In this document: positions 48,843-59,280 of the stretch, piece by piece
Layout: every line of letters begins with the position of its first letter
Numbering within the stretch: the first letter of the stretch is position 1
From: Straminergon stramineum
Taxonomy: Eukaryota; Streptophyta; Bryopsida; Hypnales; Calliergonaceae
Length of the DNA stretch: 64,000 nucleotides
NCBI GenBank assembly: GCA_963920665.1
Contig: OY987268.1
Location: 23,934,501-23,998,500, forward strand
Reading direction: 5' to 3'
Position numbers and translations under genes: made by a program
Notes under the pieces: generated by a model
The model's input: the letters and a program-made list of their open reading frames with translations, nothing else
What the model was told of the DNA's origin: nothing
The model's database searches: none

Positions 48843-48849
48843 TATAAAT
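48843..48849 (+). promoter_or_regulatory. Possible TATA box for the acireductone dioxygenase gene
   Basis: TATAAAT lies 127 bp before the proposed ATG at 48976, a workable distance for a TATA box plus leader. Motif only; AT-rich flanks make chance occurrence likely. Confidence 0.3.
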
Positions 48850-48975
48850 CATAGCGCCTGCCATGCTCAATCTATAGCTAACTACATTTCAATTCTGGCA
48901 AGCTTGACGTCCTCGTGAATTCCGTTGCATCTGTAGTACTGGTACTCCGAGTTTTGTGTCAAGAGTGTTATCACC

Positions 48976-51900
48976 ATGTCAAATTCAGACAGTTTAATAG
49001 TAACAGCGACACCTCCCTGTCTCTACAGTAGTGCTGCTACAATGGGACCAACTGCAACCATCCAAACCACTGCGACACCAAAATCATCTCTGAAGGTATA
49101 GCACACACAAACTTCGTGCATCCATGCTTGTTTCTATTCATGTACTGGATGTTTCGGAGCCTGTTATAAATTGCATCAACGTACTAGGACTGTAGGGTTC
49201 CTATATATGTTGATTGACTCCATGCTACTCTTGATCCACACAGATCTGTACTACGAAACATTAATTCCTTACAAAGGCACGATTTAGAGAACCAAAAAAG
49301 AAGATTTTCAACTTCGCAAAAGTCTGAAAACTAGGATGGGTGTGGACTTTAAGATTTTAGTTTCAGAGTACTTGCAATGAATTGAAAAGTACGAATGCCT
49401 AAGAATTTCTGCTATAATGAGATTGGAGAGCGTTGAAAGTTGTAATAAAGAAGTGACTCCTGCTGATCAGTGTGTTAACTCGTTGATCTTGTACGCTGCA
49501 CACAAAACTTTGATCTTTCGATGGTAGAGTTGTGAACATTTGGAATTTTGCAGGCTGCCCCAGTTGCTGGAATTCAGCAGGCACAGAGTGATCCGGGACA
49601 GCCTAGTCTCAAGGAATCTGCCAGTAAAGGTCGTTCAGGACCCAGGAATGCCCGCAAAAACATGAGCTCATTCACAGAAGTAATGCCAATCCTCTCAAAC
49701 TCCATATAGATAATGCTCAAAATAGGCCTGTAAGTGTACGTGTTCATTTTTTGAGGCAATTGATCCATATGTTATGATTGTCAGATAGCCGGAGGTACAG
49801 CCGTACTGTGACCTGTACTAACGCAAAAAGACAGTTTAATTCTCAATCCCACATTGATGAGACACAACATATTTACTTGTCAATTTGTCATCCAAAAACT
49901 CGATGCCAAGTCATACCTGTGACCATATTATTTAGGGCATGAGAGCATGATAAATTCATAGTCTTTTTATTTCTTTGCTTTAATTATGTGACAAATATGA
50001 GCTCTGTTTTTAGTGTTTTAAGAGCTGCGCTCTCAAACAAGCCAGAGTGACTTAAGCTAGTCACTCCAGAACTAACGTGCATAACTGGAGCTCTGCTAAT
50101 AATTCAGTACAGCCATCCATGTATGATCAATATGCAACTGGTGGTGTTGTGGTAGGAAAACCATATGCCTGTGCAGGCATGGTACTACAATCCCAATTCG
50201 GAAGAAGATCCCGAGGAGAAAGACCCAACTCTGCCACACCATTTCCACCCGGACCAACAAGTACCTCAAGAGCATCTCGAGAGTACTAACAATCTAACCA
50301 GTGCATTTTGCAAGCATGTTCTCACTCTTTCATTTGTCAAATTAGTAGCCTAAGGATGTTTCTCAGTTAGTTATATGTATCTCAAACATCATGTTACACA
50401 TTATTTCTACCTGAGAAGCTGGATAGGAGAGGCTCAATTTCAGGATGTGCGGCCTGAAACAGAAATCCATACCGATCCTAGTTGCAATACTGAAATTAGA
50501 CCCTGGCGAAGATATATGTCATAACATTTGATGCTAGAATTGCGCCAGTATAACGAAATCGACGTTCTCTGTATTCCAATTGCAAGGGCTTGACACATAA
50601 GTTCGTTACTGACTTGTGACTTGCATGCATGCACAGCTTTGGGAGTGCTGGTGTGGACATCTCTGCAGACCATCAACTACAAGCGAAACCAGTTTTTAGC
50701 GCAGGTCAAGAATGAACGTGGCTACAATTATGAGGTCTGAATCGCTAATTCCCTGGATCTCGCATAAAATTTTCTAGATTAATTACTAATCACAGATGAA
50801 AAAAAAGAGCAACTATGAATAATTCTTCAAACTGACTCTGGCATGCAGGAGGTGGTGACCGTGGCACCAGGCAGGTTGGCCAATTACGAGCAGAAGAAGA
50901 AAGATTTCTTCAAAGAGCACTTGCATGAGCACGAGGAGATCCGCTTGATTCTAGAAGGCGGCGGTAAGTGCACTCGGTTAGAACGGATATTTCGTTAAAA
51001 TGGCGGTATTCCCCAAACTTGGCACTTGTAGGTTCAGACCGTGCGGTCCGAAATGTACATCGGTTATAGATTTTAGACCGTGTGGTCTGAAATCTATACC
51101 AGTCCTAGAAAATGAATGAAAAAATGGGGGAAAAATGGCACCATTTTAAAGAAATATCGGTTACAGTAATAACTAATAACTATATAATTATACAAAACTG
51201 CACTATTAGCATATTACCTGTTCCTACATTTGGTTATCTACACAGGAAAATAATTAAGAATTAATCTCTAAAAATTTTGCAAGGTTCTGCAGGCTACGAG
51301 GACATCCGAGACTTCGATGGGCACTGGATTCGCATCCACATCACTCAAGGAGTTCTCATTGTACTGCCCAAAGGAATGTACCATCGCTTCACCCTCGACA
51401 ACACCAACTACCTCAAGGTTTCCAACTTAGAGACTAGGGCCGTAATTTATTAATTCCACTCATGTAGTTAGATGGTGAATTTCATTAAAATGGCGGTATA
51501 ACGGTAAAATAGCGCAACATTCCATTAAAATGACACGGAATACCACCATTTTTGGCGCAATAATATCGCCATTTGAATGAAATTCACCATTTAGTTGATT
51601 ATTTGTCTGTTGATCGATATCAGTAATTGGCATCCAGAGTCCACGGAAATTTATTAACATCAACTGGTTTGTTCATTATATTTCTGCAGGCCGTGCTGCT
51701 CTACCAAGAGACTCCATCGCGCATTCAGTTCGATCGGAACGCTGGGACAGACATTATGGAAGTCAGGTAGTAAGAGCTCTAATAAATACATTAATGCATA
51801 TTAATATATATATTTTTGACGCAAATGAAACGGAATTTCATTGCACGAGAAAAATTACAAAGCAGCCAGGCACAAATTAATGTATATTTTCATATTCCCA

Positions 51901-52754
51901 ACTCTTATACTGTCCAGCTAGTCTCCATGGCCAGCTGTTGTAAAGAATTCTTGCTGACGAGTTCCCTTTCATTTGTGTAAACACAAATTCTTACTGACGA
52001 GCATCGATCTGCTCCATAGTAAATTGTCAGAACGTCAATTTCGTTAAAATGCCGGTATTCTAATACTTTGGCACCTTTATGAAACATAAATCCGTACCTC
52101 TCCTAAATTTCAGTCCTTCAATTCATGTTCATATATTGGCGTCGGAATTTTGGATGTTTCATATTAAACTTCAATTTCGTAAAATTGGAGATATTCCATA
52201 AAATGAAAAATTCTCGCTGTGCCGTAGATGCAAATAATTAATTTGCAAATCGTTGTTCGCCCCTAAGCGAAGATTTTCCCCCTCTCCCCGTTACGCTCCG
52301 TAAACCCATTGCGTGTCCTTCCTTCCTTGAGTATGATGCGTCCACGGCGCCACTTCAATGTATGGAATTGCATGCGCCAATTTGACGAAACTGAAGTTGA
52401 ACTTGCATGCATGCTCAATGCAGGGAGCACTACGTGTCGAATGTGCTGAGTCGCGGCGCCAGTTTGCAAGGCAACAGCAGCGACATGAGCAACATGCTGG
52501 AGGGGCTGGACGAGGAGCTGGAGCTTCTGCGCAAGCGTCAGGAAATTGTGGAGGCCACTTTGGACGAGTCCAAGTTGTGTGCAGACGACGCGCTTGTAGC
52601 CGCGCAGTTCCAACCACAGGGCAACAACAACATCAACAACAACAATTGCAACGCCAACGTCCTTCGTCGACGTCCGACAGACTCCCCTGCAGGATCGTCG
52701 ATCACCACCACCGTAGCACCCGGTCCGTACGACTGCATGGACGTCGACGCTTAA
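48976..52754 (+). CDS. ARD: Acireductone dioxygenase (ARD) with long N- and C-terminal extensions
   Basis: Eight exons: 48976-49095, 49554-49679, 50156-50282, 50637-50734, 50849-50963, 51293-51417, 51690-51766 and 52424-52754. All have GT-AG borders and matching phase, giving 372 residues (plant ARDs are about 180-200). The ARD cupin core begins MPVQAWYYNPNSEEDPEEKD (from residue 86) and ends EVRREHYVSNVL. The metal ligands are present: His181, His183 and Glu187 in EHLHEHEEIR, and His226 in YHRF. ARD oxidises acireductone in the methionine salvage (Yang) cycle; the bound metal, Fe or Ni, sets the products. Residues 1-85 are Ser/Thr/Pro-rich. Residues from about 275 hold a predicted coiled-coil-like stretch (LEGLDEELELLRKRQ), then Asn-rich and disordered sequence. 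Core confidence is high; exons 1-2 rest on phase only, and the native start could be Met86 (50165). Confidence 0.85.
50440..52200. repeat. Family M MITE copies in introns of the ARD gene
   Basis: Copies or fragments lie at about 50,440-50,565 (intron 3), 50,985-51,110 (intron 5), 51,473-51,591 (intron 6) and 52,029-52,200 (intron 7). The intron 6 copy is clearest: GGTGAATTTCATTAAAATGG and its inverted near-copy end the 119-bp element (24 of 26 terminal bases match). The intron 5 copy contains the hairpin AGACCGTGTGGTCT. Confidence 0.75.
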
Positions 52755-53579
52755 TTAACAGTATATGCAATCCGTTCGAATTCATGCCAGATGTATTAAT
52801 TAATTGCGGCCGTTACCAATCAAAAGAAGCACGTACTGTTAATAGACATCAATCACAAAGTGGCATATTAGTCCTGTTTCTGATTAATAATATTCTCGGT
52901 CTGATCGAGCCTGTGTAGTGCTACGTTTGAATGTGTCGGATATACAAAGTCTTAACTTCCTCTGGAAGAACTAAGGCATTAGGGGTAGCTAGCATGTACT
53001 TAATCGTTACCTACTTCCATATTTATGAATGGTATACAGTATATGCTCTTTAGAAGAACTATGTCTAGGTAACAGACTTTTCGTTGAAGTGATCGAACTA
53101 TGTTCTTTGGCCTAGGATATGTGTTTGAATGAGTTTCTTCTGATTTGTGTTTCTATTGGTAGCGACTTGTGTCTGGACTTGGGCTTAGTCCTGCACTAGC
53201 TGCAACTAGATTAAGTTCCTGCTTGCTTCAATTAATGGCAGAGACGCAGAGTTTTATTGGCTACCCATGTTTCCTGTTGAACTTGTCGATGTTGCGACTT
53301 GGGAATGAAATTAATTTAGTATGTAGTATGCAGCAGCAGTGCTGCACTGAATGTCTCCATTCACGTTCATATTGTCAGGCTTGAAGTTGGAATGACTAGA
53401 TTAGTTTGTCTGGATCCAAAGAAGCCAATAGATCATTAGTTTTTTCACATTTTCAATTCTACTTGCTATCTCATTTGATGTCTTGAACTCTAGCGCTTGA
53501 GTGCTAAAGAAAAAATAGTATTTCCAAATTGTAAAGAGGCTAGAATGAATGTTAGTTTGTAACTCCCCTCCAAATACCT
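52755..53579. other. 3' flank of the ARD gene
   Basis: Likely 3' untranslated sequence grading into intergenic DNA. No further ORF with recognisable content. Confidence 0.45.
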
Positions 53580-53766
53580 ATAACATCAATTTTGTTATCT
53601 TGGCAATTTTCCATTACTTAAGCATGGTTCAAATTACATGGCCTGATGGCCTGAACCCAAAATCTATACATGTTCTAGTCTATGGCTTGAAATGAGTCTT
53701 CTATAAAGATATGTGTTATAGTTTTTGTCTTCTAAAATATCATCAATTTAACAAATTTGACATTCT
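53580..53766. mobile_element. Family M MITE copy downstream of ARD
   Basis: Inverted ends around CATCAATTTTGTTATCTTGG and ATCAATTTAACAAATTTGAC, with the interior ATGGCCTGATGGCCTGAA and GGCTTGAAATGAGTCTTC like other family M copies. Confidence 0.68.
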
Positions 53767-53773
53767 ATGTCAT

Positions 53774-54905
53774 CCAAACATCAATTATTTTTGTTAAATT
53801 GATGTTATTTCATGAGTCAAAAATTGTGATATATCTTTGCAAAGGTCTAATTTTAGGCTACAAAGGCATAAACTAGGAGAAGTACAGATTTGGGGCTAAA
53901 TCCATGATTCCATGTAGCTTGAACAAAATGCCAAAGTTTTCAAATATCTCCAATTTAACCCCTAAAGGACCAAGATGTGTTTTTTGACAACATAGAAATT
54001 TTGGGCAAGTGCGTGTGATTAGAGATTTCCATGTTTTGGGCCAAAACTTCAATAGAAGGTGTAGACAAGGAATATGTTTCATGTGCACTAAATTTCAAGA
54101 CATTTGGAAATTTGAGTCAACAGTTATGGCTTAATATGTAGTTTGTTTCTCAACTCAGGTAGTTGGGGCAAATTTGAATAAATTGTTCTTTTTAAAAAAA
54201 AAATTGAAATTGATTTTCTAGATTTCTTTGCACATAGAAAGCTTTGAATCATTTCATTTTTATCCATGACTCAAAAGTTACGAGATGTTTTTGGTTTGTG
54301 GGTAAGTATGGATTCTCTACTCTAAAATAAACTTTGAAGTCATTTATTTAAATCCATTTTCAATATTTTTGGAAAAAAATTTTAAAAACAAAGGTGTAGA
54401 TGGTTTATTACAACATTACAACCATTGGAATTGTCATTTTTCAATTCTCTTAATAAATTGAACACAATTTAGTATTTTGAATCATTCTCCACATCTTTCT
54501 GCTCACTATTCTTTTTCTTATATGTTGCACAATTTTAAATAATGAGAAAATTTTCAAACATGTAGTGGACTTGCCTTGAGGAATGAATCTAAAGAAGCAC
54601 CAATGCTTCAGACATTTTTTCATACAAATATGACTTTGTGAGGTGCAGCTACCTATTTTTTCACAAGGCCAAAATAAGGATTTTTGTCACTTCAAATGCT
54701 AATATCTTGCAATCTACACAGTGGAAATTTTTGAAATTTTTTCCACATCTTTTCAATCTAGCGTACAACAAGATCCTATGGTTACATGTGTCCAAAAATG
54801 ATATTTTTCAAAAATTTGGTACTTATATTAGAAATGACAATTTTTGAGAGTTTTTAGTGATCTCATAGTCAAGGAACTTTGGGGGTTAACAAAATTAACA
54901 TTTTT
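53774..54905. mobile_element. Family M MITE split by a family 4 TTAA element
   Basis: The family M copy runs 53774-53958 and resumes at 54,886. Its right TIR, normally CCAATTTAACAAAATTGAC, reads CCAATTTAA, then the 927-bp insertion, then TTAACAAAATTAAC. The TTAA is present once in related uninterrupted copies and twice here. Confidence 0.85.
53959..54885. mobile_element. TTAA-flanked MITE, family 4 (927 bp), inserted in a family M copy
   Basis: Left end CCCCTAAAGGACCAAG, right end ACTTTGGGGG, TTAA at 53955-53958 and 54886-54889. Collinear with 33,891-34,812 and 10,501-11,432. The host-element comparison fixes both borders exactly. Confidence 0.9.
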
Positions 54906-55027
54906 CATTTCCTTCATTTATTTGATACATTAGGATTGGATATTTGGAGCACTCTTTCTTAATCCATTCATACACTACTGTATTCTTTTTGACTATTTTT
55001 TTTTGGCAAAAAGTATAAATTGGATAA

Positions 55028-55790
55028 GGGATGATTGCAAGAAACACTTCACATCTTTGGCTCAAAAACCCAATTTCTAGCCGTAGGACTAGGAGTACTA
55101 CGGACTACTATCAATTTTGCGCGTCAAACTATACCTACAAATCTCAACCATCAATTTTTGGGTGCTTGCAAATCTAAACCATTGATTCAGTACTATACAG
55201 TACTATGTAGTACTATAGACTACTATGGAGTACTACAAAAGCCATTGGAACCAAAAAATAGAAGAAAAGGGGTCTATGGACCTTTTCATTTTTAGTAATT
55301 TAAAAAAAAAAATTTAATACAAAAAATTTCCTCAAAAATGCATTTTTGTAGACAAGCCTACTCTCACATTGCACCAAAAACAATTTCAAGGAAAATTTTC
55401 CTCTCCTCGAAAAATGTGCATGAACAATAGTCACTTTGATCCCATGTAGACACCTCATACAAAGGTTTTTTGTAAGAAAATCTTCGTCTCTAATTGGAAT
55501 GCAAGTACACCTCCAATTTCTCCAATTTGTGGCTTCTAGTTCACATTTTTGGATACAACTTCAGACCCAAACCCACCAAAATGGCCAAGGTAGACACCCA
55601 ATCGAGGGCACCTTAAAAATAGTAAAGTAATTTTAAAATAAATAAAATTAAAGACTATGTGAAACTTTTATGTGTACCTTCATTCTAAATTTCAAGACAC
55701 ACGGACTTACAATGCAAAAGTTATGACCCAAAACCATGTGTCTGAGAACAAGGGGAAAAAAAATAGGACAAGTGTTTTTTGCAATCACCC
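55028..55790. mobile_element. TAA-flanked MITE with GGGTGATTGCAAG-type ends (763 bp, family H)
   Basis: Left end GGGATGATTGCAAGAAACAC; right end read in reverse GGGTGATTGCAAAAAACACT; TAA on both sides (55025-55027, 55791-55793). A 3-bp TAA duplication with GGG ends fits PIF/Harbinger. The interior has a cluster of GTACTA words at 55,090-55,240. Confidence 0.8.
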
Positions 55791-55819
55791 TAAGGTGAAC
55801 TTTTTTATAACATTAATTA

Positions 55820-55916
55820 CACTGCAAAAAAATAATGTCCATAATGACTATAACACAACAATGACTACTACAATCATTGTGGACTAGTCATTTATACCCT
55901 TGTTTTTTTTGTAGTG
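55820..55916. mobile_element. 97-bp CACTA-type mini-element
   Basis: The left end CACTGCAAAAAAATAA and the reversed right end CACTACAAAAAAAACAAGG resemble the CACTACAAGAAA ends of En/Spm (CACTA) elements. The flanks are TTA and TAA. Confidence 0.65.
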
Positions 55917-56646
55917 TAATCATTCATTTGAAGTAGATGGTTGAACATTTATGAGTTATATAAAGGAGAAGATTTTAATCTATTCTCTACTTTAGTGCAA
56001 AATCCAATCACTAATGTGAATGTAGAGTTTGTTGGGGGCACATTCAATAGAAAGATTAAAGTGGCATGTAAGTGGAATAATGTCATCTACATCATTGCAA
56101 GATTTTAGGGAGCCTTCAATTCTATTGAAATTATTCATAAGTTGGTACTAGATTTTGAGGGAAGATGTTGCAGCCAAGGACTTTGTCAATACTACTCAAG
56201 AATGTTATGGAAAAATGTACAACTTTATATAGAAATGGAAAATGGCAATCATTTCTGCAATTTTGAAAATTTTATAGTTTAGGCCACATAGTCTGAAATC
56301 TATATCTACTCTAGATGGTTTAGACTACATGGACTAAAAATAGCAAATGGAATATCATCATTTCAACAAATTAGCCATAGAAAAAAATGAGTCAAGAAAT
56401 TTCTACTAATATAAGAGATTGAAGGTTGAGATTAGGGTTCTTCCTAAGGAATTTGTATGCATAGTTTGAGTGGCCACAATAACATTCATCATATAGATAT
56501 TTTTGGATATTAATTATTTTTCATCTACATATTTGTACTTACACATTCAATTTTGACAATTTCATATTTTAATGATTATCATCTATCCTTTACTAATCAA
56601 AATTTGGTTCTTTGGACCATTGAATGAGTTTTAAAATTTGACCTAT
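55917..56646. other. Gene-free stretch
   Basis: Family M-like words (AGGCCACATAGTCTGAAATC) occur at 56,280-56,390. No gene supported. Confidence 0.4.
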
Positions 56647-57000
56647 GGGTGATTGCAAGAAATATTAACTCGTCCTATTTTTTTGTCCCCTTGGCCTTAG
56701 ATAGGTGTTTTTTTACTCATAACTTTTGTATTGTATGTCAATTTTTCATGAAACTTGAATTAGAGGTACATGTGGTAGTTGTAGACATTGACTAATTTTT
56801 GCATTTTCAAAAATTATTTTATTATTTACAAACAAATCCCGATTAGATGTCCACCTTGGCTCTTTGGATTTTTCTTAGTAATATTTCTAATCCAAGGACT
56901 TCTTCTAATGTTACACAAGTCCACAAAGAGATTTTCTAAAAATAGCAAATTGCCCACCTTCTACCTTCTTTGGAAAACAAATTGTGTTCTCTCCATTTGT
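56647..57000 (+). mobile_element. Family H element, left end only
   Basis: GGGTGATTGCAAGAAATATT, followed by CCTATTTTTTTGTCCCCTTG and CATAACTTTTGTATTGTATG, parallels the reversed right arm of 55,028-55,790 for about 300 bp. No matching right terminus was found, so the far border is arbitrary. Confidence 0.65.
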
Positions 57001-59280
57001 GCAAAGGTAGTGCATCTTGAGCATCTTCAAGTTAGAGAAGGTTTTTCTCTTATTTTCTATTTTGGAATTTTTTTTAATATTTTCTAAAAATCAAACATCA
57101 AAATGTCTATTTTCTTAATATTTTCCATCATGCTTTTTTTGTGCATAACTTTTAGAAATAAAATTTTCTAGATTTGAATTTTCAGAGACGTGTTATTTTC
57201 AATGCTTTACAAATTATTTTATTTTTATTTTATTTTTAATAAATTATTCCAAAAATCACGATATTCACTGAAATAGTCTAGAAATAGCATGTGTTTCATG
57301 TAGTGACCCTTCTTCATAAAATTTTGTCAATTAGGTCATTGGTAGAAATTCTTAATCCTTAAACAACATTTCCATGCTCAAAGGGTAGCCCCAAGGAAGA
57401 ATAAATAATCTCCTTGAAGCGTAGAATGGATCTTGTAACTTTTGTTGCTTGCCCTAAATAGCTAAACTTATTTGGTTAAGATATGCAAAAGTGAATAATG
57501 AATATTGTTTTGACTTCATGGTCTAAATGCACTACTTCATGATCTATATCACTATAGAAGTGGGTCCAATAGGTTTAAACATTCCAAAAAATTTCAAAAT
57601 CCAATTTTTGTCAACTATTCTCTCAAATCAATCCCTAGAAGCCTGGCTTGATGTTAAGGGTTAAAACTCCAAGTACATATTGATGGATATAGAAGGTTAA
57701 TCAGTTCATCAAATGCAAAATAAACATCATAGACACTTAGGGAATGTCCCATCAAAGTCTTACATGGACTCTTTTCAATAAATGAGATTTAGGCTACATT
57801 AGGTTGAGTTAGTAGTATGGCCACAATCAATGTCTTGGATGTCAATGATGGAGAAATTAGTGATTGCAATAGGAACTTCCACCTTTTTAGAGGAGATTCA
57901 TCACAATAAGGGACTTCAATTTTAGGCCTTTATGAACATTGTAGCTGGTCAGCTTGGGGTACTCCAAAAGGTTGTCTAAGCTACAATGTTAGTCCATTCC
58001 ATTGTGTAAAATGACTTCATCTTTTAAATATAATAAAGTATGATTCCACAACATGTGATTTTTACTACACTGATAATGTATGAAGTAAAAAATTCATTAA
58101 AATTAGAGAATTTTGAGAATTTTTCATGAATTTTTTAGTTGGAAAAGTAAGTTTCATCCTATGTATCTAAAATCCTCAATAACAAGCATTTGGAATATCA
58201 AATAATTTTATTTTAATATCATTTTTGGATATGATTTATATTTTGTATACCGATACATAAAACAACTAATTTTCTCAATTAGAATTTAATAAATTTTGCA
58301 CTATAATGCTTGCAAATCCCAAATTTAGCATTTTTCTCACATCTACCCAATAGATCCAAAAATTTTAAAATTTTAAAAATAAACTCATTAGGAATATTCA
58401 TTTTGATCCTTTGAGGTGCAAGAATTTTTTTTTCATTTTAGGGTCTTCTTAATTAATCAAAATGAACAAATTAGATGAACAAATTAGATAAACCTTGGGG
58501 GTTTTAAACAAAAATCAACTAATTAGTATATCCAAAAAGTAATACCCCAAGCTTACCATTACCCAACCATATTAATTAGGAAATATTATGACCATCCTAG
58601 ATGAGTTAGATGACCATTGTGGATATACATTTTGTTGGTTTTGGAATAGCCTAGAGACTCTTTTGAGTCAAGTAGAGAATACACTTCAAAATTTCAAAAG
58701 AAATTCTTACTTTGTCAAAAAATATAATTTCAAACATTCTCCCTATTTTTCACATTTGGCTTAAAGTAGAAAAAAAATTCATTTTCAACAATGCCAATAG
58801 CACCAACCAATCATTCTCCTTATAATGGATTGGTTTACCTTAGTAGATCATTATTAGCTAATTTGTAATTTTTTGTATTCAACATACAACCATTTATGAG
58901 AATAGAAGGGTGGATATGTCTATGGTAGTATTGGCCCAAATATAAGGTAAATGAATCCATTGCAAACACAAGTTCTAAAATGTACACCACTAATATAATT
59001 TTGCCATAATGAGCTCACTTACCTTACTCCCTATGTATATACAAACATGCATTCAATAATGGTGTATTAGTAGCACTCATTGAATCATCTAATTACTTAG
59101 GCTCGCAACAATGAATTTACTTTTGTTTTCTTAGTAGAAGCATGACATGCACTCTAAAATGCAAGGAACTCAAACAAATCATCCAATTTTAATCATTCAT
59201 CCTTCACTCATCCACAATGTCACCTAAAAATAGTGGCAAATCTTGTATTTCAAATAGTTGGTTTTGGCAATTTCATCCAT
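57001..59280. other. AT-rich gene-free stretch
   Basis: About 2.3 kb without supported genes or bounded elements. A GGGTTAA end at 57,655-57,662 may mark another eroded TTAA-type element. Confidence 0.4.

Noticed and set aside
52358..52918. 186-codon ORF overlapping the last ARD exon in another frame
   Set aside because: It is a shadow frame of GC-rich coding sequence. The ARD frame continues the conserved tail (RREHYVSNVL) through a good acceptor, so the overlapping frame is not needed.
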